Shown: positions 24,489-32,607, numbered from the stretch's first letter. The stretch is 34,242 bases of DNA from Saprospiraceae bacterium (GCA_020629255.1 JAHDDR010000022.1:1-34242), one strand, 5' to 3'. Notes: generated from the letters alone by a model not told the origin. Numbers and translations are program-made.

Positions 24489-24706
24489 TAAAATTGATGC
24501 TTTCATCGCTGGATAGGTTGTGGCACAAACGCCATGAACCATGAGATTGCCATAATTTATCTAGCGATGTTATCATTCATATATAAAAAATATCGCATAA
24601 AGATTTATTAGTTTTTAGTAGTAGTTTTAGTTTTCTCTCATAGTCACTTAGTCAAATACAAAAAGATGTTCCCTCGTTGTTTTATTACAGCGAGGGTTTT
24701 TGTTTT
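24489..24706 (+). ncRNA. candidate structured non-coding RNA
   Basis: The 376-base gap 24429-24804 contains no convincing reading frame but has two signals of a transcript. First, 24504-24525 pairs with 24548-24569 over 22 continuous base pairs. Four are G-T pairs, all with G on the left and T on the right, so the stem is complete only in a plus-strand RNA. The 22-base apical region holds a further CATG/CATG mini-stem (24533-24536 with 24540-24543), and four more pairs below (24496-24499 with 24574-24577) extend the base. Second, an intrinsic terminator follows at 24671-24706. The 5' end is uncertain: TAGTCTTG at 24481-24488 is a possible -7 box without a -33. No known RNA family is recognised. 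Confidence 0.5.
24671..24706 (+). terminator. intrinsic terminator inside the gap between thioredoxin-like genes
   Basis: CCCTCGTTG (24671-24679) pairs with CAGCGAGGG (24688-24696), with one T-G pair that fits only the plus strand, and TTTTTGTTTT follows. It lies 243 bases after the upstream stop and 98 before the next start, so it more likely ends an RNA arising within the gap than the upstream gene. Confidence 0.85.
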
Positions 24707-24804
24707 GGAAATTATTTGCACTGTCACAAAACAAGGAAAAAAATAATTGAATTTGGTAAGGAATTGGAACATCATGCAGTAAATCAATCAACATACCATA
24801 AGTT

Positions 24805-25359
24805 ATGAAATCATTACACCAAATCGTTATCATATTACTTTTATTAATTATCGGAAATACATCTTTATCTGCAATAGGAGAAAAAGAAGATACTCAAATT
24901 CGATTTTTAAATCATTCCTCTTTTAAGGAGATACAAAAAATAGCCAAGAAAAAAAACAAGCCTATATTTATTGATTTTTATTCAGCCTATTGTGGTCCTT
25001 GTAAAATTATGAATAAAAAAGTGTTCCAAGAAAAGCAAGTGGCTCAATATATGAATAAGAATTTCATCAATTATAAAGTAGATATAAAAAAAGGGAACGG
25101 GCCATTGCTCTCTTTAGTATATGATGTAAAATATTTGCCAACAGTAATTATTGTAACACCGGAAGGGGAAATTCTAGCCAAAAAAATTTCATTGATGGGT
25201 GCGGATAAATTTTTATCTTGGGCTAAAGAGACCTACAAAACGCATATGGCACAAGTAGAAAAAACGGTGCCGTCTTCCTATAAAAAGAGAAAGGAATCTA
25301 ATAAGACACAAACAGTATTTGTCGATAGAATTCGAAGGGTATCTCCTACAATTCGATGA
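24805..25359 (+). CDS. exported thioredoxin-like protein (YCGPC)
   Basis: A 184-residue paralogue of the protein encoded at 23859. The signal peptide covers about 1-23. The redox motif is Y-C-G-P-C at 62-66 in FIDFYSAYCGPCKIMNKKVF, with Tyr in place of the usual Trp but the canonical CGPC. The cis-proline is in YLPTVIIV. The final 40 residues are basic (Lys/Arg-rich), unlike the Asn-rich tail of the first copy. The strong similarity over FxxHSSFK...NKPIFIDFY and NKNFINYKV...KGNGPLLSL shows recent common descent. It lies 82 bases upstream of the Omp28-like gene, with a perfect hairpin between them. Confidence 0.87.
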   Translation: MKSLHQIVIILLLLIIGNTSLSAIGEKEDTQIRFLNHSSFKEIQKIAKKKNKPIFIDFYSAYCGPCKIMNKKVFQEKQVAQYMNKNFINYKVDIKKGNGPLLSLVYDVKYLPTVIIVTPEGEILAKKISLMGADKFLSWAKETYKTHMAQVEKTVPSSYKKRKESNKTQTVFVDRIRRVSPTIR

Positions 25360-25402
25360 TAGAATAGCGACACATATACCACAAAGCATTATAACATTTC
25401 AA

Positions 25403-25440
25403 TCAAATTCCTATTTTTATGATTCTAAATAGGAATTTGA
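25403..25440. promoter_or_regulatory. perfect 14-bp hairpin against the Omp28-like start codon
   Basis: TCAAATTCCTATTT at 25403-25416 is the exact reverse complement of 25427-25440, with a 10-base spacer. The right arm ends one base before the ATG at 25442. No T-run follows on either strand, so it is not a typical terminator. It could be an operator for a dimeric regulator or an mRNA hairpin masking the ribosome-binding region. Confidence 0.65.
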
Positions 25441-25441
25441 C

Positions 25442-26248
25442 ATGAAAAAATATTTTCTTTTCTTTATTGTTCCCATGATTTTGGGAACCTTTTCTTGTAC
25501 CGAAATAGGACCCACAGTTACTCCCAGCGGCTCGGATCGCATAGTATTGATAGAAGAATTTACGGGAGTCCAATGTGTGAACTGCCCATTGGGAAGTGAG
25601 CAAATAGAAGCTTTATTGGAATCTCACGGAGATAATCTAGTGGCTGTATCAATCCATGCTGGATCTTTTTCCCATCCATATCCGGATAGTCAACACGATT
25701 TTAGAACAGAAGAAGGAACTTCCCTAGAAACTATGCTGGGACCTCCGATCGGTTATCCGATTGCAGCAATTAATCGCAAAGTCTTTCCGGACGAACTAGA
25801 AATCATGTTAGGAAAAAATAAATGGGCGGGATATATAGAACAAGAAAAAGCCATCCAAACAAAAGTGAACATAGATTTGGATAAAAATTTTGATGCGGAT
25901 ACAAGGCAATTGGATATTACAGCTAAATTATCTTTTGTAGAAACAATTACTGCTCCATTAAGACTAACAGTAATGCTGGTAGAGAATGGTGTTAAAGATT
26001 TACAACTCACTCCAGAAGGTAAAGATTACGAATACACACATAAACACATCTTAAGGGATATGATGACGAATTTTGATGGCAACGATTATACAGGTGGTTC
26101 AAATGAAGGAGATACGGGAGAACAGAGCTTTGGTATGGTTATCCCTCAAGAATGGAATGTAGAAAATTGTTCAGTTATCGTTTCGTTGCACCAATATCAA
26201 GGCGATAGGGATGTTTTACAAGCAGCTCAGATAGGAGTATTAGATTAG
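25442..26248 (+). CDS. Omp28-related lipoprotein
   Basis: A 268-residue predicted lipoprotein with a signal peptide and lipobox TFSC (Cys19). The mature N-terminus carries the Omp28 signature: IEEFTGVQCVNCPLGSEQIEALL (about 37-59), a thioredoxin-fold start whose C-V-N-C pair is in the place of the redox CxxC. The rest (about 120-268) is beta-rich with a DxxHxHILRDMM-like segment near 195. Omp28-type proteins are outer-membrane lipoproteins of Bacteroidota with no proven activity. It is the third CxxC-bearing exported protein in a row, which suggests a shared role in extracytoplasmic thiol chemistry. A terminator follows. Confidence 0.87.
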   Translation: MKKYFLFFIVPMILGTFSCTEIGPTVTPSGSDRIVLIEEFTGVQCVNCPLGSEQIEALLESHGDNLVAVSIHAGSFSHPYPDSQHDFRTEEGTSLETMLGPPIGYPIAAINRKVFPDELEIMLGKNKWAGYIEQEKAIQTKVNIDLDKNFDADTRQLDITAKLSFVETITAPLRLTVMLVENGVKDLQLTPEGKDYEYTHKHILRDMMTNFDGNDYTGGSNEGDTGEQSFGMVIPQEWNVENCSVIVSLHQYQGDRDVLQAAQIGVLD

Positions 26249-26272
26249 AACAAAAATAGTTTGCGACACAAA

Positions 26273-26307
26273 AAAACGGCATCCTTTATGAAAAGGTATG
26301 CCGTTTT
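26273..26307. terminator. bidirectional intrinsic terminator
   Basis: AAAACGGCAT pairs with ATGCCGTTTT, and an inner CCTT/AAGG continues the stem past a one-base bulge. It lies between the convergent Omp28-like gene and the small fibronectin-like gene, and A- and T-runs suit both directions. Confidence 0.9.
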
Positions 26308-26353
26308 AATTTAACTGGGAACTATGAAAGAAAAATAAAGGTCGGTTTATTTT

Positions 26354-27004
26354 TTATTTGTTTGCTACGGGTAATTTGCTTTCCTCAGAAGACATGGTTT
26401 TCTTAATGGTAATGGTTTCAACCTCATCATCCGATTCCAGGATAAGCTTATAGTTTCCATTCGGATACGCGGTCAAATCAAAAACAACATTATTCAAACC
26501 AATGCTAGCTAACATTGTATTTTCTTCAAGAAGGTCTCCCTTCATATCTTTTATGCTATAATTGATGTCCAATTCTTCAACGGCATCAATCGTCATTTCT
26601 ACTAATTCGCTATTCAAGTCGTTATTGATGGTGGCAATCATAAAGTTATTATTCGTAGTTTTATCTACGATTACAGTATGGGAATAACTAAACTCATTGT
26701 CAAAATCAATTTGCTTAACTCTGTAAAAAGCTCTTCCTTTTCTAGCATCTAAATCAAGAAATCGATATGTTTTTTCCTCATTGGTGCTTCCTGAGCCCTC
26801 AACTTCTCCAATGGACTCATATGCGACCCCATCAGTAGATCTTTCAATAATGAAAAGTTCATTATCGATTTCTTCAGAAGTTTTCCATTCCAGCATATTG
26901 CCAATAGAAAACTCCTCACCTACTGCGAAAGAAGTAAATGTACATTCGGATTTAGCGAAGTTAAATAATAGGAGGGCGATGATGGTAAATGGTAATGTTC
27001 TCAT
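26354..27004 (-). CDS. small secreted protein made of a fibronectin-like and a T9SS-tail-like domain
   Basis: A 216-residue protein with a signal peptide (about 1-19). Residues about 22-112 form the Fn3-like module commonly found just before T9SS tails: LEWKTSEEIDNELFIIERSTDG, then YRFLDLDARKGRAFYRVKQIDFDNEFSYS. Residues about 122-202 resemble a por-secretion C-terminal domain, with a NGNYKLILESDDEVETITIKK ending. Unusually, about 14 residues (TMSSEESKLPVANK) follow the strand where such tails normally stop. There is no catalytic domain. It may be a small surface protein, or the tail of a once-larger protein; I see no upstream remnant. It lies downstream of mrdA on the same strand across a 259-base AT-rich gap. 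Confidence 0.78.
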   Translation of the reverse strand: MRTLPFTIIALLLFNFAKSECTFTSFAVGEEFSIGNMLEWKTSEEIDNELFIIERSTDGVAYESIGEVEGSGSTNEEKTYRFLDLDARKGRAFYRVKQIDFDNEFSYSHTVIVDKTTNNNFMIATINNDLNSELVEMTIDAVEELDINYSIKDMKGDLLEENTMLASIGLNNVVFDLTAYPNGNYKLILESDDEVETITIKKTMSSEESKLPVANK

Positions 27005-27263
27005 AACTAAAAAATTTGCGCGATTATCTTAAATCGTTTTTCATTTGTTCAATATCATGCAAGAATGATTCCAACTCAACCAAACATAGGGTAATTTTTG
27101 TGACATGGAAAAACCTAGATTATCAATGAAAAACGTAATAAGATAACAGCAAATACCATTCCAATTGCTAAATAAATATATATGTATTGTGTTATTTAGT
27201 AGTAATATATAGTATTAGTTATTAAAAATATAAATATATAATGAAAAGTGGGGTCACATCGTA

Positions 27264-29117
27264 TTATTCGGCGTGTAACAAATTTTTATTGATCATTCTT
27301 TCCTCAATCCATACACGAGAGGGATCAATTTCTCCATCATTCAAATAAAACTCAGAAATGAGGCTGGCAATGGGTGCAGCATAAGAACCTCCCCACCCTG
27401 CATTTTCAATAAAAACGGCAATGGCAATTTCAGGATCTTCCTTTGGAGCAAAGGAAAAGAATACAGAATGATCCGTACCAGCATTCTCGGAAGTACCGGT
27501 TTTTCCACAAATGGTAAAAGAAGGGACAGCCGCCATCCGGGCAGTTCCGGCAGAAACGGCAAGTTCCATTCCATCTATGATGGGCTTGAAGTGCTTGGGA
27601 TCGATCCCAACATTTCTTTTCGGAAAAGATAAGTCTTTTCTCTCTTTATTGATAATGATGCTTTTGCCTAAATGTGGCGTGATGAACCATCCTTTGTTTG
27701 CAATCATGGCAGCGGCATTTGCCATTTGTAGGGTGGTCATTTGTATTTCACCCTGGCCAATGGCAAGAGAAATGACAGTGGGAGATTTCCATCCCCCTTC
27801 GTTTTTAGGATAAATCTTATCATAATACTTAGAATCTGGTATAAGACCTTTTTTCTCATTAGGAAGATCAATACCCAAAGTATCACCCAAACCGAATTTT
27901 TTGATGGAATACATTAGGGAATCCAAACCTTTTCCGGCATTTTTGAAACCATACTGATCCACAACATCACGAAATAATTGGCAAAAATAAGAATTGCATG
28001 AATGTTGTAAGGCTTCAGAAGTATTGGATATATACTCGTGTTTATGGCAACCCAATGGTCGGCTTCCTCCATAATCATATCCTCCACGACAACTTATACC
28101 TCTATTAATATTCCAAATACCATTTTGCAGGCCTACAAGGTTGGTCAATGGTTTGAAAATCGAACCCGGAGGGTATTGTGCCATCAAGGAGCGATCATAA
28201 AATGGACGTAAAGAATCTTGTACCAATTGGCTAAAGGCGTAATTTCTGTTTCGATTAATAGACAAAATATTAGGATCGTAGTTCGGACTACTTAACATGA
28301 CTAAGATTTCTCCTGTTGCGGGTTCTATGGCGACAATTCCCCCGCGTTTATTCGCCATAAGTTTTTCAGCATATTTTTGTAGCTTGATGTCGAGGGTGGT
28401 ATGAAGATCGGCTCCCGATACAGGAGAAACATCTTGCCCTCCCGCTAGCCAACTTCCTTCAATACGACCAAAATTATCCTTCATTACTTTTTTCAGCCCC
28501 TTTTTCCCTTTTAGGAAATCCTCGTATTCGGACTCCAATCCTTTGGCACCGATATAATCACCACGGGTATATTTTCCATCAGAATCATCAATTTGCTTTT
28601 GGGTTACTTCATTGATATAACCTAAAACATGTGCCCCAGAGCGGTGGGGATAGCTCCTTACATTCCTCATCTGAACAAAAAAACCGGGAAACTCGTAAAG
28701 ACTTTCTTGAAACCGGGCATATTGTTCCGCAGAAATTTTCTTGAGGAAAGGAAAGGGTACTTTTTTATCAAACCGATCACTGGAAAAATCAGGATTCAGA
28801 TTTTTTTCGAATTCTTCGGGAGTGATATCTAGGAGTTCACAGAATTTAAGGGTATCCATATCGCCCACCAAATTATAAATCGCCATGAGATCATACATAG
28901 CTTTATTGGTAACGAGTAATTCATCGTTTCGATCAAAAATAAGACCTCTGGAAGGGTAAAGAGTAATATCAGAAACAACAACAGCTTTGGCGGTTTCGGC
29001 ATAAGAGGTGTCTAGAACTTGCAACTGGAAACTTTTACCCACCAAGGCAATCGTAATCAGGATAAAAAAACCTCTTATGATGTGTTGCCTATTACTGAAC
29101 GTATCTTCCCGCGACAT
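27264..29117 (-). CDS. mrdA: penicillin-binding protein 2, elongasome transpeptidase
   Basis: Class B PBP, 617 residues. The N-terminal membrane anchor is about 12-32, the PBP dimerisation domain about 50-225 (YPSRGLIFDRNDELL, RSYPHRSGAHVLGY), and the transpeptidase about 255-600. The active-site motifs are Ser319-I-F-Lys322 (SxxK), Ser373-C-Asn375 (SxN) and Lys539-T-Gly541 (KTG). It cross-links peptidoglycan during cell elongation in the periplasm and is the target of mecillinam-type beta-lactams. It starts four bases after the mreD stop as the last gene of the mreBCD-mrdA cluster. rodA, its glycosyltransferase partner, usually follows in this phylum but is absent here. Confidence 0.95.
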   Translation of the reverse strand: MSREDTFSNRQHIIRGFFILITIALVGKSFQLQVLDTSYAETAKAVVVSDITLYPSRGLIFDRNDELLVTNKAMYDLMAIYNLVGDMDTLKFCELLDITPEEFEKNLNPDFSSDRFDKKVPFPFLKKISAEQYARFQESLYEFPGFFVQMRNVRSYPHRSGAHVLGYINEVTQKQIDDSDGKYTRGDYIGAKGLESEYEDFLKGKKGLKKVMKDNFGRIEGSWLAGGQDVSPVSGADLHTTLDIKLQKYAEKLMANKRGGIVAIEPATGEILVMLSSPNYDPNILSINRNRNYAFSQLVQDSLRPFYDRSLMAQYPPGSIFKPLTNLVGLQNGIWNINRGISCRGGYDYGGSRPLGCHKHEYISNTSEALQHSCNSYFCQLFRDVVDQYGFKNAGKGLDSLMYSIKKFGLGDTLGIDLPNEKKGLIPDSKYYDKIYPKNEGGWKSPTVISLAIGQGEIQMTTLQMANAAAMIANKGWFITPHLGKSIIINKERKDLSFPKRNVGIDPKHFKPIIDGMELAVSAGTARMAAVPSFTICGKTGTSENAGTDHSVFFSFAPKEDPEIAIAVFIENAGWGGSYAAPIASLISEFYLNDGEIDPSRVWIEERMINKNLLHAE

Positions 29118-29121
29118 GGTT

Positions 29122-29646
29122 TCAGTTTTTAGGATTGATCAAAAAGGCATGGATGATTACAATCGGCATCGAAACAAAGAATGTAACTATCGAACGAATC
29201 AATATTTTGTCCAGATATGCAATCGTGAATAATTCCATAGAAAAATACCAAAGAATATGAACGCCAAATAATATGGATGTGTAACGAAGGTACATGGCCG
29301 TACCTAACCGATAACGCGTCGGACTTTGCCCGGGAACGTATCCTCCTTTGGGTTCTAATATTTTTAGTATGAATGGGCGTATAGCTGACGTCAAAACAGC
29401 AGCAGCGGCATGCACTCCAATAGAACCATAAAAAATATCAACACTAATACCAATCAGGAAACCCAAGAGAAGTAGAGCCCAATTCGGAATATCATGGGGT
29501 AGCAATAAAATAAATAAAGGATATATGATAATGTGGAAATATCCCCAAAATGTATTGTTATCAAAACTCAATCCTTGCAGTACAATGACCTGCAAAAGGA
29601 CTAACCCGATAAAACGCATGATATTGACTAAAACAATACTATTCAT
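29122..29646 (-). CDS. mreD: rod shape-determining protein MreD
   Basis: A 174-residue polytopic inner-membrane protein with about five hydrophobic segments (roughly 5-24, 36-50, 54-75, 105-130, 140-165). It contains the GIHAAAAVLTSAIRPF-type segment near residue 75-92 (here GSIGVHAAAAVLTSAIRPF). The family is weakly conserved, so the call relies on size, topology and position directly between mreC and mrdA. It overlaps the mreC end by eight bases. It is part of the elongasome scaffold linking MreC and MreB to peptidoglycan synthesis. Confidence 0.9.
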   Translation of the reverse strand: MNSIVLVNIMRFIGLVLLQVIVLQGLSFDNNTFWGYFHIIIYPLFILLLPHDIPNWALLLLGFLIGISVDIFYGSIGVHAAAAVLTSAIRPFILKILEPKGGYVPGQSPTRYRLGTAMYLRYTSILFGVHILWYFSMELFTIAYLDKILIRSIVTFFVSMPIVIIHAFLINPKN

Positions 29647-30469
29647 TTTTTAAAGTTGCTTCCAATTTTTTTTGTTCTTCTTGTAGGAGGTTCGTTATAA
29701 CATAACAATGTTTTATCCGATTTAAATCTTGGGATAAATTTACACGTATCCGATGAAAAGACGAGCCTTCTATTTCTTCCACCAAATCAATAAGTCCAAC
29801 AGGAATCCCTCCTGGAAAAATACTGGAGTAACCACTAGTCACAACAGTATCCCCTTCAACAACATTTGCATCCCTTGAAATGGCTTCCAATTCCATTTTA
29901 GTTGGGTCATGACCAGACCAGACCAAAGAACCAAAATAATTTTTATTCTTGATAGAAACAGATGTTTTCGATTGCTGATGCAATAAAGACATGATTACAG
30001 AATAATGTTCGGATGTATTGAGTACGATTCCGACTAAACCATCACCTCCGATTACACCCGTATTTTTTTTAATACCATGTTTTTTCCCTCTATTAATTGT
30101 CAAATAATTATTAGGCCGATTAATGGAATTGTTGACAATTCTTGCGGCGGTGTAAGTGTATTGTTGAGAATATTTGGGAGCCTCTGCAGAATCGGCTTCA
30201 ATAATATGGTTGAATTTAGATTCTTCCAAACGCTGGAATAATTTGACATTATCCTCTGCCAAATCTTCATTCACTCGTTCTAAACTGAAGTGTTTTGAGA
30301 AATCATCCTTTATGTTATAAGCCCATCCGGAAAAAGCGGTGGTTGTGGCATCAAAAATTCCTGCCTGCTCTGTATTGAATTGGATAATTAAATAGAAGCA
30401 GAATATTTCCAGTATGATGAAAATAAAAAAAGCATTGTACTTGATGATCAGTTGGATCAGATTCTGCAT
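29639..30469 (-). CDS. mreC: cell shape protein MreC
   Basis: A 276-residue bitopic protein. The membrane segment is about 12-31, a coiled coil about 62-88 (LERVNEDLAEDNVKLFQRLEES) and the periplasmic beta domain about 105-262, with RGKKHGIKKNTGVIGGDGLVGIV typical of MreC. It binds PBP2 and activates the elongation machinery. It lies 100 bases downstream of mreB, a gap that contains a perfect hairpin, and overlaps mreD by eight bases. Confidence 0.95.
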   Translation of the reverse strand: MQNLIQLIIKYNAFFIFIILEIFCFYLIIQFNTEQAGIFDATTTAFSGWAYNIKDDFSKHFSLERVNEDLAEDNVKLFQRLEESKFNHIIEADSAEAPKYSQQYTYTAARIVNNSINRPNNYLTINRGKKHGIKKNTGVIGGDGLVGIVLNTSEHYSVIMSLLHQQSKTSVSIKNKNYFGSLVWSGHDPTKMELEAISRDANVVEGDTVVTSGYSSIFPGGIPVGLIDLVEEIEGSSFHRIRVNLSQDLNRIKHCYVITNLLQEEQKKLEATLKNE

Positions 30470-30510
30470 ATGTACACGAGCAATTCAAGTTTTACTGATG
30501 AAATACAAAT

Positions 30511-30543
30511 ATAAAATTCCAGAAGTAATTTCTGGAATTTTAT
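30511..30543 (-). terminator. perfect hairpin between mreB and mreC
   Basis: Arms 30511-30524 and 30530-30543 pair over 14 bp without mismatch around a 5-base loop. Read in the direction of transcription, the stem is followed by an A/T-rich stretch with short T-runs. It fits a partial terminator or an mRNA-stabilising hairpin that lets mreB be made in excess of mreC, mreD and mrdA. Confidence 0.7.
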
Positions 30544-30569
30544 ATCAGGTAAGGCTATTTAAATATAGC

Positions 30570-31601
30570 TTATATGCTTTTCCTATCGATGAGGAAAGAA
30601 AATTTGTTGGTATTTTTTAATGCAATGCCTGTTCCTCGAACAACAGCCCTAAGCGGATCTTCGGCAACATGTACAGGAAGTTTGGTCTTTTGGCTGATAC
30701 GTTTGTCCAAACCCCTCAACAAAGCTCCACCTCCGGTAAGATACAAACCGGTTTTATAAATATCGGATGCCAACTCAGGTGGTGTATTTTCCAAAGCTTT
30801 TAAAATCGCATCTTCTATTTTTGATATGGATTTATCCAGTGCATGGGCAATCTCACCATAAGATACCTTGATTTGTTTTGGAATACCTGTCATCAAATCT
30901 CGACCATTCACTGGGAAGTCATCTGGAGGAGATTCCAAATCATGCAAAGCAGAACCCGCATTGATTTTAATTTGCTCTGCCGTTCTTTCACCAATCAAAA
31001 TATTATGTTGGCGTTTCATATAATTCATGATATCCATGGTGAATTCATCTCCGGCAATTCGGATGGATTGATCGCAGACAATTCCGGATAAGGCAATAAC
31101 GGCAATTTCTGTCGTACCCCCTCCGATATCAATAATCATATTACCCACCGGTTCTTCCACATCCAAGCCGATACCCAAAGCGGCGGCCATCGGCTCGTGG
31201 ATAAGATAGGTTTCCTTAGAATCAACATGATCGGCGGAATCGAAAACGGCTCTTTTTTCTACTTCTGTAATTCCCGAAGGAATGCAAATGACCATTTTCA
31301 TATAGCTGAACATTTTTTTCTTATTGTCCATCATATTGATCATGCCTTCAATCATGCTTTCTGCTGCTTGAAAGTCTGCAATCACACCATCACGCAGTGG
31401 ACGTATGGTTTTGATATTCTCATGAGTCTTTCCGTGCATCTGCATGGCCTTGCGACCTACGGCTATCACATCGTTGGTTCTTCTATCCATAGCGACGATA
31501 GACGGTTCGTCAACGATGACTTTGCCATCTTCGATGATGAGGGTGTTGGCTGTACCCAAATCTATGGCAATTTCTTTTTTAAATAAATTGAACAACTTCA
31601 T
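30570..31601 (-). CDS. mreB: actin-like shape protein MreB
   Basis: A 343-residue bacterial actin homologue that forms membrane-bound filaments directing lateral wall growth. Phosphate-1 motif IDLGTANT (about 13-20), phosphate-2 motif IDIGGGTTE (about 160-168) and adenosine motif LTGGGALLRGLD (about 287-300) are intact. The N-terminus, MKLFNLFKKE, could be an amphipathic membrane-binding helix. It is first in the mreBCD-mrdA cluster, separated from mreC by a hairpin-bearing gap. The upstream 295-base gap should contain the promoter, but I find only a shortened -7-like TATTTTG. Confidence 0.97.
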   Translation of the reverse strand: MKLFNLFKKEIAIDLGTANTLIIEDGKVIVDEPSIVAMDRRTNDVIAVGRKAMQMHGKTHENIKTIRPLRDGVIADFQAAESMIEGMINMMDNKKKMFSYMKMVICIPSGITEVEKRAVFDSADHVDSKETYLIHEPMAAALGIGLDVEEPVGNMIIDIGGGTTEIAVIALSGIVCDQSIRIAGDEFTMDIMNYMKRQHNILIGERTAEQIKINAGSALHDLESPPDDFPVNGRDLMTGIPKQIKVSYGEIAHALDKSISKIEDAILKALENTPPELASDIYKTGLYLTGGGALLRGLDKRISQKTKLPVHVAEDPLRAVVRGTGIALKNTNKFSFLIDRKSI

Positions 31602-31896
31602 AGAAGCGATTATCCTTGTTTTTGCTGCAAAATAGTTTTCCCAATTTTATCGGAACTGCCTTTGGAATTCAAGGAAAATAATCCTTGTACAAATCCATAA
31701 TTTCTAAAGAATTAAATATAGGGAGGGAAGTTATTCCGATATGTTACAAAGGAAATTAATTTTTTGTATAAAAGGAAAAAAGATACAAAGTTTTATTTCG
31801 TTTTATAGAATTTTTTTGAGTTTGAATAACTTTTTGGGCTTCATATTATTATAAGCCAAAATGTATCATCATTTTTTTTGACATTGAATCAAATTA
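31602..31896. other. AT-rich gap upstream of mreB
   Basis: About 295 bases lie between mreB and the next upstream gene, both on the minus strand. Apart from the probable terminator at 31832-31861 I see no gene, repeat or conserved motif. The mreB promoter must lie here, probably within the first 100 bases next to mreB. Confidence 0.6.
31832..31861 (-). terminator. probable terminator downstream of the hemolysin III operon
   Basis: TTTTGG-CTT and AAG-CC-AAAA arms pair over about nine bp, with one bulged G and an 11-base A/T loop. It lies 35 bases after the stop of the membrane protein gene, with T-runs on both sides. Confidence 0.5.
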
Positions 31897-32604
31897 TTAG
31901 GATGTTGGAGAAAGTTGCTTTCTTACCTTTTCTGCTCCCTTCGATAAAATGATGATGCCTGAAATTAAAAGATAAACAATTATTTTTTGACCCGCCACTT
32001 GAATCATCAAACCCTCTTGACTTTCTTTAGGAGAAGGACCAAATGTTAGAAGTAGGATGTAGGCAAAAAGAACAACAGAAATCATCGAAATGGCATGGGC
32101 AAAAAGATTAGGATAATACGATGTTCGATAAATATTAACCGCCCATAAAATACACGAAAATAATAATAGTCGGAATCCGATTTTTACAAAAAATACATGT
32201 TCAGTATAATAAAGATCCCAAGGAGTAAGGGCTATGCCCAAGAAGCACAATCCGGAAATAATACCAAGAAAAGACATAGACCAAGAAATAATTCTAGACC
32301 ACTTATCTTCTGGAAATAATGAGACGGACGAAAAGAATAAAAACACCATTCCGATACCGAGCAAAGACAAGGAACCATTAAATAATAAACAAGAAATTAA
32401 ATTGGATTCTTCTCTGAATCCAATCGTCCTACCTAAATCAGAAAAGAAATTTTCAAAAAATAAATAAGTTTCTGCTGAGTGGTTATGAACCGTTCCTCCA
32501 GGATAGAAAAGCATCGCCATAAAAGAAAGGGGGATAAAAAATATTCCCATCCAGAATGTGAAACGGAAAGCAATCCGACTTAAGTTTCTAGATAAATTTA
32601 TCAT
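31897..32604 (-). CDS. predicted six-pass membrane protein, possibly DUF998-like
   Basis: A 235-residue protein with about six hydrophobic segments (roughly 12-35, 68-92, 104-126, 138-156, 166-187, 204-220). The segment ENFFSDLGRTIGF (about 51-63) after the first membrane pass is reminiscent of DUF998-type proteins, where FFSDLG-like motifs occur, but I am not certain of the family. Three bases separate its start from the hemolysin III gene, so the pair is co-transcribed. No enzymatic residues are evident. Confidence 0.68.
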   Translation of the reverse strand: MINLSRNLSRIAFRFTFWMGIFFIPLSFMAMLFYPGGTVHNHSAETYLFFENFFSDLGRTIGFREESNLISCLLFNGSLSLLGIGMVFLFFSSVSLFPEDKWSRIISWSMSFLGIISGLCFLGIALTPWDLYYTEHVFFVKIGFRLLLFSCILWAVNIYRTSYYPNLFAHAISMISVVLFAYILLLTFGPSPKESQEGLMIQVAGQKIIVYLLISGIIILSKGAEKVRKQLSPTS

Positions 32605-32607
32605 GAA

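Noticed and set aside
24666-24746. 26-codon open frame starting at ATG 24666
   Set aside because: It runs through the terminator stem and T-run, so a protein is unlikely; the hairpin explains the sequence better.
27160-27245. CTAAATAA/TTATTTAG repeat in the gap after mrdA
   Set aside because: The gap is almost entirely A and T, so an 8-bp match is expected by chance; I see nothing else in 27005-27263.
31197-31586. 129-residue frame antisense to mreB
   Set aside because: Histidine- and Phe-rich translation produced by the complement of conserved mreB codons; no independent evidence.
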